Notes: generated by a model not told the origin, from the letters alone. A DNA stretch of 64,000 bases from Powellomyces hirtus (GCA_025526995.1 JAHLKG010000014.1:62001-126000); one strand, 5' to 3'. Positions 23,367 through 35,845 are shown, counted from the stretch's first letter. A program made the numbers and translations.

Positions 23367-25704
23367 TCAGTATCCGAGATAAGCGAAGGGATCGGCATGG
23401 GCCGCCGCGGTGGCGAGGGCGGCTTCGGTTATATCGGGTGTGGTCACTTTGCGCATGTTGTGGTGTGAGTTGTGAGTTTCTAAATATGCAAAGAAGGACA
23501 AATTAATCAAGAGTTCAGCCATGTCAACAAAGGCTGAAACATTATGTAGTACCATTTTGGAAACCTTTCGGGTAACATTCATCGCAGAGATCCACTTGTG
23601 CGTCGGCGAGGCAGTCAGTGCAAGTCCAGCGTGTCTGTGTGCCGAAAGGATGCAAAAAAAGTGAGGTATTTCAGCAATGCGAAGGGTCAAGTTGGCAAAA
23701 TTGAATGGGAGATGAGACCGATGACTGCGGAAAGCCAGGATGCCATTTTCTGTACCCTTGGTACCGACTGCCTATGACGCTCCTCAAGTCCCGGATAGCA
23801 TCCACCAAATGTCGGAACCAGGGAGGTTGCTAGCCTCCACATGGGCAATGGTTTTGAGAACTCACCCCGACAATGGGCTCAGCCGCGCACCGATCACACG
23901 TGAATCCATAATGAATAGGATTCGCCATATGCGCAGCCGGTTGATTGCATGCATTCAGTTTTGCAATGGCTTGCAGCCGCACCAGTTCCTACGGGGCTTA
24001 ATTTAGAATCAACCGCCACTCGGAACATGCAAAATCGTTTGGAGATTCTACCTTGTACTCATCTGACTGCCGCAATACCGGGTCGACGAGCATAACACTG
24101 GAGCCAGAGTCTTCGTCGTCGGACATGGTGACAGCGGTAGTGCCAAGGTACCGCGATCCGCTGAACCGGTTGGAATAGTATTGGCCCGATACACGTGACG
24201 AGGCGCCGGACGGTTTGCTATTTGTCAATCGTTTTGTCTGGATAGAAGGAAGGTATCAGACAAACGATGCCATTACGAAGGTCTGGAAGAGGGTTTGTAA
24301 GGTCACTAGCTCGCTCACCACTGTAGTGACCCTACTCCGAGCGGGCACGCGCGATGACTTCATGCGCTCCATGACCTTCTGCACCCGCGTCGCAACCTAA
24401 AAAGATCTCTAAAGGTTAAAACTGGGCTAGAGAACGCGAGCCTTCAGGCTCTTTATAAATGTTGTCGCATGGATAGCCCACCTGTTTCGGACTCCGACTA
24501 CCCAGGGCTGAAGCGATCTTTTCCATGCGCCGCGCAGCCACAACCTCAGCAGGATATATCTCCATAAGCTCCATCAATCGTTCCTAGTGTGAAAATTGCG
24601 TCAATTGTCGACAGCATGTGAAAGCTCTTGGACCCACTCTTACGTGTTCTTCTTGTGACCATGGCTGATTGAAGGTATGTGAGCGTTCATCGGCAAGCGT
24701 GCCCTGTTCAAAGAAGCGTGATCAGGGTTATACGCAAGGCGCTACCTACTGTCACCGCTTCCCATCTATCGTGCTGGGCAAAAAACACCCGAAAATCGTG
24801 GGAGAAACCTACATCGTCAGCATTTTCAGTGGTGATGGCCATCGGTTGTGGTTTCGGGCTGGCACATGGTGGTATCGCTAGCGCCTGGCCGTTTAAAGGG
24901 TTCGAAGACCCAAGATGTCCAGAAGGGGAGAAAGACCGGTCGAAGAGCTCACTCATGTGTGATCGTGTCCGTGTCCGGGTGCGGTAGCCCGTATCAGCTA
25001 GAGCATTTCCGAAGCGGATGAGAACTAGTAGCTTCCACAGGCCCAGTCCGTTCTCAAACATGCCGAGAGTTTCAGCACCATCTCTACTTACATTGAGGGT
25101 CGTTCCCGTATTTGTACGTATCAATGTGTGGCAATGGAACAACCCTTTGGGGTTTGGGCACGCGATCATATGTCTGGGTTGGGTGATAGGGCACATAAGC
25201 CACTTTTTCCCAGTCAAGTGGTTCGATGACATGGCTATACCTTGGACCTCAGCTTGTTGACGAAAACAACAGGATCCTCTAACGCCTCCTGCCTCAGCGA
25301 GAAAAGTCGTTGGAGATCTTCTTGTGCTTGTACAAGTTGATTCCGCAGGACAGTCAGTGTGGTGGAGAGAAGCTGATAGCTACGCACGGGGGGAAAGAAA
25401 ACGCGGGTAGAGCTTGAGGTCCTGCTGACTGTAGAAGTCCTACGCGGGATAAAAGGACAAGTACTCACTCTTCATTCTTTCCCAGAAGCTCTTGCTCAAG
25501 CGGTGCGGTCTGCGAGCCTGAGCTTCCAGCGGGTTCGGTTTTGTCCACATCCTTCCGCACGCCCTTCTCGTTACTAGCGCCGATTGGTCCCAAATGGGGT
25601 GGTTGTTGTAATGAGCTCTTACGCCCCGTGGTGCTCAGCTCGTCTAGTCCGGCCTTCTCAGGTGGGAGTTGGTCGGTGGTGTCCCTGTGGTTGTGGTCTT
25701 CCAT
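23367..25704 (-). CDS. ZZZ3: ZZZ3-like SANT and ZZ zinc-finger protein
   Basis: Homologue of ZZZ3, the histone-reading subunit of the animal ATAC acetyltransferase complex. Exons in order: an acidic N terminus from MEDHNHRDTTD (25704; the frame stays open to 25812, so a longer start is possible); YQLLSTTLTVLRNQLVQAQE with DPVVFVNKL (a coiled segment); VVPLPHIDTYKY; then a SANT/Myb domain split as NQPWSQEEHERLMELMEIYP, AARRMEKIASALGSRSPKQ and VATRVQKVMERMK. After an acidic linker come ELVRLQAIAKLNA and a ZZ finger: HYGFTCDRCAAEPIVG, then RWTCTDC, then VDLCDECYPKGF. The frame ends at AHADPFAYLGY with the stop at 23367. The SANT-to-ZZ spacing and the PKQVA-RVQK core fit ZZZ3 better than ADA2. 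Splice sites were judged by eye. Confidence 0.84.
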
Positions 25705-26307
25705 GATTGGGCTTGTGGCTGGCAGATGCTGTGCGGCTGGAAAGGCATCACCGAGAGCTTGTGGCCAAGGGAACAATAATACGCCAGTTAGTATCATAGG
25801 CGTTGTTATCAAAATAAGTATATTGCATAGTATACGATTTAAGCATCCGAGTCCTCGTTGTTATTGTTCGATCCCTTCCACTTCTCATTCAATAGCTTGT
25901 TTTATTTACTGTAGGCACATAAGGAGCAAACGTCACAACGAGGACAAACTGGTGCGCAAGAGATGCGCCAAGGCTTCTGGTGAACGTGTCCCGGCGGTGC
26001 TTCCTCTTCGGGAATCTCCTCAACTTTTGCTCGTCTCCCTCCCCTCATCCCCCACTTCCTCCGAGGCCTCTTCTCTTCAACTGTTGTAAATATGAATGAA
26101 GAGTTACGGCCAGGAAATCTACAATCTGAACGCCTCCTTCTACGTTGTACAAAGCTAAGAAGGCCAATTATGTGTTCTAAATGGTTCTTATACAGGTGGC
26201 ATTACTTGGGGTCATGCCCAGCCGTCACAGCGTGGAAAGGGGGTTTCAAGGGCGCAAAGCTGGGTCTTCGAAATTGCTGCACAGGCCGGACAAAGCTTTG
26301 TGATCCT
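25705..26307. other. upstream region of ZZZ3-like gene
   Basis: About 600 bases between the ZZZ3-like start and the stop of the next minus-strand gene; presumably promoter and 3' UTR. The in-frame extension to 25812 would shorten it. Confidence 0.4.
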
Positions 26308-28287
26308 TTACGCTGCGTCGCTCCTTCTCCCCGCCGGCACACTGTCATCCACAGCCACAGCCGGCTTACCATTGCTATTGCTGGTTACACTCTCGTCCAA
26401 TGCTGTGTATATGAGACTCGTCATGCAGGCATACAGCCTCTTGTTCCTCACAATCCCGCCAATGTTCTTGACGGTCTGTTCCGCAGTCTGGTCGCCCGCA
26501 TTGAACGCAGCGACATTTGACGCAAAGTCCTCGAATTCACTCGGAGTGAGGGAAGCGCGGATTTCTTTGTACAATGCTGGCGCGGCAATGGTGTCCTGTG
26601 GCTGCTGTGGGTTGGGCTTGTTGGTGGGTGCGCGCTGTTGCATGGAAAAGGGCGTCGGTGTCGAGCCGCTGGAAACGCTACAATGGTGCCGCGCGGCGGG
26701 TGTCGTTGCGGATGAGGGCGACGTGATATCGGGAACGGGCATGTCGGACATCTCTGATAGCGACCCTTTTTTGGACGCCGGTGGTCGGGCCGATATGGTA
26801 ACTGGCGGTGTCCCATGCTGATGTAGGTGATGTTGCGAGTGATGGTGCGGATAGTGCTTCACAGAGTTGGAAAACAGCCGGAGGTCAGGATTCCGATTGT
26901 CATTGAACGATCGTGAGGCGCGGTCTGTTGGAAGAGGTAGCAAAGCGGGTGTCAACCTTTTTGCGACTTTTTTTGTGGGACACCCGAGCGCAGCTTACCA
27001 AGTGTCATCGCGCCGTCGAAAATCTCGTTCCGCAATCTGCCACCAACACTCCTACTCATCTGAAATCAATAAGGCATCAATACTCGCTGCAACTCGTAAA
27101 CAAGAACAGCCTTAGCTTCCAAAGTGGATTGCTATTGGGCAAAAAGAATGCTTGAACACTCACATTCTCGCAAACATGCGTTCCATTGGTGTTGCCATCT
27201 CTTTGACTGCGGCTCAAGATTCCTCTGGACAGTGGTGATGGGATAGATACGGATTGTTGCTGCAGGACCAAGCGAGATCAGTTCTTCTTTGCCCATCGCA
27301 TTTGAGGTGTCTCACGTCGCCATACCAGGTCGACAGATTGAAGAGTGTGGTCGTCATAGATCGAATGTTGCTGTTGCAAGGTCATGTTGTCGAAGCCACC
27401 TTAATAAGCACGGCGAATAACAACGTCAACAACTGTGGACAAGGAAGCTTAGGTGTCATTCTCCAGGCAACTTACTATCTGGAAATTGAGGGATCTTACG
27501 CAGCTCTGGCATTTCATTGTGATGTTGCTGCTGCTGCTGCTGCTGGCGATGGTCGGGTGGGGAATCAGCCAGAGTCACAGCTTCGTTGATTCCAGGCGCA
27601 CCTTCCACCATGGTGGCTATACCCTAGTTATCTATGAGCATCACATACGTTGAAACAAGGTTTGGTTGCTTTTATCTATTCACCTGGCGGAAAGATTCCA
27701 GTTGCGAAACATTCTTCTTCAACGCAGCGTATCGCGCCAGAAGCAGGTTCTGTGATGCGTGCAATGCGGTCTTTTCTTGCTTGAGCTCGGCATTCTCTCG
27801 GCGGAGTTGCGACAATGCAGATTCTAACGCTGAAATCTAAAGGAAGATGCAGAGGACATTTATATTAGAAGCAGAACCATTGCTGTTCCAGAGTAGAGAG
27901 ATGAAATACAAAACCTGGTGCCGTTGCGAAGCTGCCAGACCTTCAACGTGCGTAAAGTCTTTGGCACGTCGCTCGTAACAGTGGAGAATTGCTTCCACGC
28001 TCTGTTTCATCTATACACAATTGCGTCCCAAGAAAACGAGTTGAGATCATCGTGAGTCTCGTGTGGCACGGTGGTTCATTGAAAAATTTTCCATCAAAAC
28101 TCACAAGTTTATCGAGTTCACTCCCAGTTGTACGTGGCGTATGAGATGCCGATACTGACGTAACTGCGGCTGCGGAAATAGATCGTTTGGCGCTCCGGAG
28201 CCCGGCGGACGAGGATGGTGATGCTCTGCCTGCACCGGAGCCGTCCTGTTGCGAGCTTGCAGGCAAAGCGCGCGAAAGAGCTTTCAT
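26308..28287 (-). CDS. At4g15545-like coiled-coil protein
   Basis: Resembles the plant family named after Arabidopsis At4g15545, which has no firm function. The first exon begins MKALSRALPASSQQD. An N-terminal helix (MKQSVEAILHCYERRAKDF) leads to a coiled coil, ISALESALSQLRRENAELKQ, ending LLARYAALKKNVSQLESFRQ, which matches the plant KRLQRDVSKLEGFR motif. A His/Gln/Pro-rich disordered region with a (CAG)6 run follows. The C-terminal domain reads ALYKEIRASLTPSEFEDFAS, AAFNAGDQTAEQTVKNI and NKRLYACMTSLIYTAL, matching the plant LSYEQF-AFLANIKELNAH and DLYVIFEGLL block. The order of both conserved blocks supports the call; the exact introns do not affect it. Role unknown. Confidence 0.75.
27528..27545. 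repeat. CTG/CAG trinucleotide repeat (6 units)
   Basis: Six CTG units on the plus strand, read as CAG on the minus strand, where they encode a glutamine run in the disordered middle of the At4g15545-like protein. Confidence 0.8.
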
Positions 28288-28601
28288 TTTTGGTGCTAAA
28301 GGCAGCTAGCTGTACAGAAGTTGCTGGAAACGCAGCGATTGGATTTGGCTTAAAGTAACGTAAAAGCAAGAAAGGCGACGCGAACACAACGCGAGTGACC
28401 GCATGCTGAGTCAGCAGGAGTCTCATCAAATGTGCACATGTAGAGGTTGACCCCAAGAGGCGATTAAGTGCATGTAGAAGGCATCAAATACGTAGTTATA
28501 CACAGCACAGAAACCCAGGAATAACGCGGCAATTGTCATAGGAGTTTGAGTTTGTAGGCGTTTATGCCTTTGTGATGTATTCGTATGTTCTTAGCACCAC
28601 A
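28288..28601. other. upstream region of At4g15545-like gene
   Basis: About 310 bases between the At4g15545-like start and the Sds3-like stop. Nothing specific seen. Confidence 0.4.
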
Positions 28602-31600
28602 TTACGTGACACCAGCGAGGAGCAGCGCAATGGCATTGGCCTCAGGGAAGGTAAATACGGTTTGGGCTGTCACAAACGACGATGAAGGATGCGGCGTAGA
28701 TGCTGTAAAGCGTGGTGATAGTGGTCGTGGTGGTGGTGATGGTGATGCTGATGGAGACGGAACGCGAGTCTGGTCGCAACGAATCTGGCGTAAATCGTCT
28801 TCCATTTCCCAATCCTGCAGGCCAACTGGAAATGCCGGTACAATGATCTTTGAGAATCGGGAAGTTAGAAGCTTGTTGATGAGTCGACAATTCGAGAGGA
28901 TGTGTCTCTATAGGTGCCAAAACGTAAGCTTACCGTGCCGTCTATGATATCTTGCTTCCGTTTCCGTAGTCGCGTCTTCAGCCACGCTGGTGCGGTGTCG
29001 AACGCCGTGGTAAGAGATGTGTTGAGGCGGGACGCGGAAATTTCTAGCGGGGACAGGATTGGTGCTGTAATTTCAAAGGAAAAAGCCCCAAAAAAAGAAG
29101 AATGAGGATCCATAGGGTGGCCGATTTTTGAGATCGAGCGACAAACCGTACGTGCAAAGGTAGCCCCTACGACCTCTTCCTCTTCTTCAAAGATGACCCA
29201 TGCGTGTGAATTGAGCGTGTTCGCCATTTTCGTTCTCGTGGCCGAGCGGCGGTCCTAGTAGAGGAGTTTGAGCTCTGGTGAACTAGTAGGGAGGCATAAA
29301 TCTACGGGATATATACCAGGAATGTATCTGTGGCCAGCTGTGCAGCTGCATCGCATTCGGTCTGAATTCGGACAATTGTGTGGTGGAGAGTGTTGGCGGC
29401 GACCGACAGACGAGCCTCGCGAGCCTCGCGAAGGGTGGAGAGGGATTGTAAATACTTTGAGTGTGTGCCTGTGGGAAGGAGAAGGGTGTAAAAAAATGGT
29501 GTACAGGCCTATCCTTACACAAAGCAGGGAGAGGCTGAAAGCGTCAAGCTAATGACGAAAGTATTACCATCCTTGATCTGCTGTTCCTCTTCGTCGAGCT
29601 GCTGAAGTTCCAGCTCGTACACTCTGAGGGCAATCAAGAAGCAAAACAGAAAAGCATTAGATACCATCGACGCAGAAGTTCGCATATTTTCATGCAAAAT
29701 GGTGGGCACATACTTCTTCCGGATCCGTTCCGCAAATAATTCAAGGTCATCGAGTTCGGCACGACACTCGCGTTCTGCCTTGGTGATAGCTTCCAAACGG
29801 TGCTCATATTCTGTAGTCGCGGAGAAATGGGGCAGCTGGTGGCTTTGCTCGGGCGCTGACGCATCATGACAAGTGCGTGCTTGAGAAGATACGGGCGGAT
29901 GCTCATCTGTTGGTGAGGTTGTGCGACGGCGTTTTTTGGAGGTAGCCTTGAGCGGCTGTGGCTGGCGCCGTGTCGTGGCTGAATCGGTCTCCTCACAATG
30001 ACTGTCCCGAGAAAAGGTCGTTCGTTTGTGGGCAATGTGGTTGTCCACATCATAGTCATCCATCAATGTGTCCACGTCAAGAGTCTCCTCCTCATCGTTT
30101 TTTAATTGCATGACATTGGTGCTGCGGTTCGGCCTTGGTTGTGGTTGTAATGATGGCGTCGGTGATGGAGATAGTGGCACATGGGCACTCTCACCTGCGG
30201 CCGCGGGGGCGATAGGTGGTGCCAACCACGGACGTAGATTCCCAAATGCGTCTTTCGAAAACGGGGTGCGCCGGGCTTCGGGTACCATCGGCCTAATAGT
30301 TGCAATGCAAGTATACGGGGACGCTGAGGTAGGTGTGGTTCCGGTATCGTCTTTGTGATTGAAAAGGGCGTCGTACATATCTCCCTCATAGAGCGGCACG
30401 CGATCGAGAAGCAGCGTCGATAGTGATGGAGGCGATGAAGACGCGAACGTACCCTTCGCATCGCAGTCTGCGTGGTTCACAGATAGATTATGTAGATCTT
30501 TGTCATCTTCATGCGCCTCGTACGGGGACAACAGAGGATTCCGAGCCATGGAAGCACCGCCGGTGACAGAAACTGACATTCCTAGGCTTTGCAGACTGCT
30601 TTGAGTTTGAATCTTACTTCCGGACGGTTCTTCAATGCCGTTCGATAAGAATGAAGATGACTTGCGCCTTGAACTTTCAGATAAAGCCGGTTCAACCTGT
30701 GATGGGAGTGGATTTGGCGCCTTCTGCGACGTTGCACTGATGGTGTTGGCTTCGCGGGGCAAGTGGTAGGCTGCTGAGAGGCTCACAGGCGTCGCGACGG
30801 GTTGCTGCTCGCTCGATAAATGCTGGCGGAGCAAGGAAATTGGCGAATGCAGCGGTATGGGCGGCATTGCAACCGACATAGTAGGCGCTGAAGAGCACAT
30901 AGGCATGTTTGGCAAGGGTTTCGATGACTCTTCGGTGGAAGTGTGCGGCAATGTTCCCTGAATAGTTTGTCCATTGTGAGAATGTTGCGCTGGTATCGGT
31001 GAGGATGCAAAAGGTAGCGGTGCCGAACTTTTGGTCTCAATGGAGCTCGAGAGCTGCGTGATCGATCTCAACGGCAGCGAAAAGTAAGCGGGAAGACCAG
31101 AAGCACTATATGTTCCCGGCCATGATCCGCGGTGGAAAGGGTATTTAGATGAGCTGTACGAATTGGCCGACAAGTTTGGGTGGTGGTGTTGGTCGCAGTA
31201 GAGACCGCCGAGAGCCGCGGAGCCATAAGTCTTTTCGAATTGCTCTCGAGGCTGACGCGGCGCCGACTCCAGGAGGTGTTTGATTGCGTTTGTATTCGTC
31301 ACACTAGCTTTACTAGTGGGGAACTCGGAGGCTGCGGCAAGGATGTTACTGGTTGCTGGTCCGCAGATGGTTGTGCTTTTACTTAGGTCTGAAACATGCG
31401 CTGAGGGACTTGGTGCCGGTATAGTCGCTGGTGCTGGAGTACCTACGTCAGAACTCGTGAGGGTGGAAGAGGACAACACTGAAGAATTGAGCTTCGTCGT
31501 GGATAGTCTGTCATAGGGTTCCCGCAACGCACTTGACAGGGTGGGAGCTGGAGAAGGGGCTAGCGGCTGTAGCTGTACTTGTACTTGCGGTTGATGCATG

Positions 31601-31845
31601 GACTCAAGGTCCTTAGCAATACTTGCATAGTATGCGCCGTACAACTTAAGTAAATCCTGCGAAAAGCGGTCTGCATAAGGAAAGCGAGGAGCTGTCCCTT
31701 TCGGTCGGGAAGCAGCTGATGGGTTTCCGGGCATAAAATGAGGGCGTACAGCACTGGGTTGGGTGGGTTTTGGCGCGATGGAAGGCGCAGGAATGTGGAT
31801 TGGCGGCTGGTGGACGGGAGCTGCTGTGGTTGCCATGTTGCTCAT
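28602..31845 (-). CDS. SUDS3: Sds3/SUDS3-like HDAC-complex subunit with long disordered N terminus
   Basis: Homologue of the Sds3/BRMS1 family, coiled-coil subunits of the Sin3-HDAC corepressor. Exons 29714..31845, 29568..29623, 29317..29468, 29152..29254, 28934..29064 and 28602..28847 join in frame to 939 residues. The conserved part is in the last third: ERIRKKVYELELQQLDEEEQ, then KDGTHSKYLQSLSTLREARE and TIVRIQTECDAAAQL, matching the family's QLQQLQEGTLQEYQ coil; then AWLKTRLRKRKQDII and DWEMEDDLRQIR, matching the Sin3-side LRRR and IMEDLRTL region. The first ~600 residues are Ser/Pro/Thr-rich with no domain, far longer than the ~330-residue animal protein. The start at 31845 (MSNMATTAAP) was chosen over an upstream in-frame Met at 32082 because the intervening sequence looks like leader or intron. 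Confidence 0.8.
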
Positions 31846-32633
31846 TGTTGCCGCATCGATGGAGGGGCAATTCGGAGAGACAGAGGATACTGGTTGGAGG
31901 CTAATCGAAGAATTGAAAATACTGAGAGGAAATGTATGTGGAACGACGAAAAAAGGCAAGAGGGGAAGACTAGTGACGCGTAGGCGGAAAGCAACAGAAA
32001 CGCGACTCACTTCAGGCAGCTGCTTACGCGCGTCAGATCGACACGTGTTTCTTGCATAAGCAATCGAGGAACAGAAACGCACAGAAAAGGTGAAAAAGGC
32101 GCCTTCTGAGGGGGCCGTGAGTTACGGGACTATCGAGAGGGAGTCAATTGGAAGGTCATAGAGAGCAGCCCATGCATATATTTATTAGTGCATTATTCTC
32201 GGCGTGTCAAAAAGCACAGGAATGTCTGTGGGTAAAAGTCACCTGCCCTATCGCAGTGTACACATCCCGAAAGAGGACACTGGAAGGTCACAAAAAGAGT
32301 TGGAAACGTCCTGTATCAGCATCCTGTACTGTGGAATTCCAGGTTTTGGCACACATGCCCGACGGAGATGGTGGAGGGCAATGCACAGCCACTCTTGCTT
32401 ACGTGGACGCGATCTCCGCCTGTCCTGACCGATCTGCAAATACCCAGTCGTGTAATTGAAACGTGGCTGCAGTATAGAATGTTTAGACCTTCTGGTTTAA
32501 AAACCGAGAGATATAACCGGACCCAGGAGTCATGGTTTTGTGGCTAAAAATAGCTGTTCAGAAAAGACACTGCCAACTCCCAGCCTCTCACACGTCAAGG
32601 GTGCGCTGATTGACAGAGAACCAGTTGGAAAAA
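31846..32633. promoter_or_regulatory. divergent upstream region, Sds3-like / USP-domain gene
   Basis: About 790 bases between two divergent start codons. The frame of the Sds3-like gene stays open to 32082, so a 5' leader or intron probably lies here. No other gene supported. Confidence 0.4.
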
Positions 32634-35220
32634 ATGGCTTACATTCTGCATCTCACCAGTGGCCAGCCAGCAATATCACCACCGCCAAATCGAGAATTCC
32701 GTACTCCGCCTTCTGGCAGTCCCCAACCTTTTATGAACAATGCGCAGCAAGGTACCGGCTACTTACAAGGTGAAAGAAACGGCCCACCGTTGGCTGGGAA
32801 GGCGACGGTGACACCAGGGACCCCGTCACCATATGCTGTGCAGCAGCCGGATTCACCTCATCTGGACAGGCGATATAGCACGTTGTATCAGCACAATGGG
32901 TCACCGTTGCACATTAATGTGGATTCTTCCGGGTACGGACTCGCATCTCCCATTCATCAGTACCAGAGTCAGTCTCAAATCCAGTCACCTATCGAACCGC
33001 ACCCGCGCCGCCCACCACCATCGAATACCGGCAACAATGACCCTCCACCATCACCTCAGCAGCGCTTCCGGCAACCGACGCTCATCAACGGCATTGCTCC
33101 TTACGAGTATCCCATTTCAGCGTCCACGCCTCTACTTCACTACCGCAGCTCCCAACCTTTGCAATCGCCAATGGGTGCGCAGCCACCTGCGACATTCGCT
33201 TCGCCGCGCAGTCCCACGGACCGGCGAGCATCAGTCAGTGTTGCGGAATGCCCCCACTCATCTTCCCCAACGAGACTTTCATTCGGTGTGCCCGAACAAG
33301 ATCACCGCCCATCATCGGCCGGAAGCAATGGTGGCGACCGGCTGCCCTCGGGTGGATTTTCCACTGTTGCCATCCCACCTCCGCCTACCGCTGCACAATC
33401 CCCAATACATCGCTACTTCACCCTGCCTCCACACGACTTTCGAGGAACCCCAAATCAGTACCGTCGCCCCAGCCATCATCGCTCACCCTCAGCCGATAAT
33501 CCCTCTACAGCCTATAGTTTCAACGGTGAGCCACCAGCCTTTTCTTTTCCGCAACCATTGCATTCACGCCGGCCCTCCACGATCGAGGAAGTGGACCACC
33601 AAAAGGATCTCATTAGGAGGGCGTCGTCGCCGCTGCTTCAGGCGTTTAGTGGCAGCAGCATCATGACGGATCCGGGATCGCCAATAACATCTTCACCAAA
33701 TACCCCGCAGGCCATGCACCGTCCATTGAGTGGGGACGGAGGCGGCACCGCTCCGGAGCACCGCCGGGCAAGCACACCGCCACGACCGTCACCAGCTCAC
33801 ATCACCGCCGCGCAACAACCTCAACAAAATCACACACAACCCCCACCATCCCCGACAGCCCCACGGCAAAATCAGTGGCAACAACACCGCGCCCACATGA
33901 CTCCTCAACCACTCACCACAGCAGACACAGCTACGGCTTACTCCCCGGAATCCACCTCATCCTCTTCTACTCCTCCACAACAGCACTACTTTATCATGTC
34001 CCCAACGAAGACTACCGCCACAGCATGGGACCGCGAACGATACGTCCCGCCTCCGCGCCTCCCCACTGCGCCGGCAGTGGCGTTGTCCGGAGTACCGCAG
34101 CGCGGCCCATCCACAACCATAACGACAACGCCGCAGAAACCAAATCTAAACTCCCCAGCTTCTGCGGCACCCAGCGTCCGATCTCGTCGCCAAACCATTC
34201 TTGTTGCAATCGATGGCAGTGTCCACGCTGATGCTGCTTTCGACTGGGCTTGTGCAAACATTGTCACCAGAGGCGATAACGTCGTTGTCGCACGCGTACT
34301 CGAGGAGGTTGACATCAGGCAAAAGTACTTGGGTATGATTTGCCACATCCTGTTTCCCGAAAAAGCGGTCATATCTGATATGATTTGTTTTTTTCCCCGA
34401 TCGCACCAGCCGACAAAGCCAACGGGACGCACTTTTTGGAGTTGGAGTTGAAAGAATATGTACGTGCAGCGGGAAGTGCTCTGTCAGCACGTTCGTGGTT
34501 ATTCTTTTGTCTGCTTATCATTTTTCCGGCTCGTTTACTGAACAGGCTTCCAAGCTGCTTAACCACTACATCCCACGTCTGCAACGCATTGCGCCCGACA
34601 TAACAGACGTTGCTGTAACATCCAAAATCAAAATTGGGGTACCCAAGGATGTTCTCTGCCTCCTGGTGAGTGACTTCTTGCATTTTTCTAGAGTAAGCTA
34701 GGAGCCGTTGCGTTTGCGTCCATCAGTCCGCAAGCTTCATTGAGTGTGTTTTGTTTTGCTCTACACCTATCCGGTCTCACATGCATCCTATCTCTCTGTT
34801 GGCTAACACAGGCCAATGAATTAAAAGCTGCTCGCCTAGTCATCGGGACTCGTGGCGCCGCAAGACGGTAAATATCTCAGCACTTCTCGGCCAATCCGTA
34901 TAGGCACATCACTGACACATTCCTACCCTTCCGCACCCAGATCGACCGCCTCCATCAGCTCCTTACTCCCATCCTCCTCATCACCCGGCAGCGTCGCGCA
35001 GCACTGTCTCGAGCGCGCGACCATCCCTGTCACCAGTGTGCTCTTGCTCTCTTCTTCCATGATCAGCACCACCGCCCACAATGACAGCATTTACAACAGC
35101 AGTAATAACAACAGCAAGGCAAGTATGACCGCTCACCAAAAGTTCCAACTGCGCCATGGCGGTAACAGATTTAGCGGTGTCGTCGTGTCGGCAGACGAAG
35201 CATTTTATGGAGTAGTGTAA
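32634..35220 (+). CDS. universal stress protein domain with long disordered N terminus
   Basis: Exons 32634..34332, 34410..34459, 34546..34665, 34812..34867 and 34941..35220 join in frame to 734 residues. The first ~515 residues are rich in Pro, Ser, Gln and Thr with many SP and TP sites and no domain. A UspA fold follows: RQTILVAIDGSVHADAAFDW (strand 1 and helix 1), NVVVARVLEEVD, a helix ending NHYIPRLQRIAPD, KIKIGVPKDVLCLLANE, AARLVIGTRGAARR, then SPGSVAQHCLERATIPVTSV. The GTRG...GS pair is the phosphate-loop signature of ATP-binding USPs. The C-terminal ~50 residues are unstructured. The first ATG after the leader is used; the frame is open a little further upstream without an ATG. Partners are unknown. 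Confidence 0.82.
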
Positions 35221-35845
35221 AACAAAGAATAGCAGTGTCGATGCTAGCGCTCTATCAAATCGAACAGATTTGAAATGACATCGCATTGCACAATATACAC
35301 TGTCAATCAATAGACGCATTGTCCATTGTCCTCTCGAGAGCATCTCTGCAGCCCAGCGACCTAGCTTCCCATGTGACTTGTTCTACCGTGTCCTGCACTT
35401 AGCAGAAAAGTCGGTCACGATCAACTTTGGCGGTGGTGGGCATATGGTTCAGGCGAGTGTACAGTGTCGCAGACTTCCCTGTCGAGGTTAGAGGGGCGTC
35501 ATTCGTGAACAGAAGACTCGGGACTGGTTGCCCGACCAGTTTGTCCTTGTATGTTTGTCCTTGCGGCCAGCACATGGTTTGACAGCAAAATTGTTGTTTC
35601 ACTGGCTGCTGAAGTTCATTATGTGCGCTGTCCACATCCCTGCTCTGAGGATCCTCTGAGAGGCGGTGGGCCCTTCACTCAGAGTGAAAGTCAGTCAACC
35701 GCCACCAGATGAAGGTTTTAGAACGTTTGTCTAATTAGAATTTGTCCGAATGCGAGCGTCCCGCGTCTGTGGCTTTTCGTCCGAACAGCACTTTCGTTCA
35801 TCACGCGTCCGTTTTCCGCTTTCTTTCTTGACCGGTCAGCCCGCC
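35221..35845. other. intergenic region upstream of DONSON
   Basis: About 625 bases between two plus-strand genes. Short frames only; no recognisable element. Confidence 0.4.

Noticed and set aside
24890..24915. GGGTTCGAAGACCC, tRNA T-arm-like
   Set aside because: It lies inside a ZZZ3-like exon and the flanks do not fold as a tRNA.
29152..29227. Separate small gene starting MANTLNSHAWVIF
   Set aside because: The frame joins smoothly to upstream and downstream exons of the Sds3-like gene, and the total stays in frame, so this Met is internal.
31846..32082. N-terminal extension of the Sds3-like protein from an upstream Met
   Set aside because: The sequence is Phe/Leu/Val-rich and unlike the rest; a better ATG follows at 31845.
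32833..33666. Long plus-strand frame overlapping the USP-domain gene
   Set aside because: Shadow of the Pro/Ser-rich reading frame; no domain and no independent start context.
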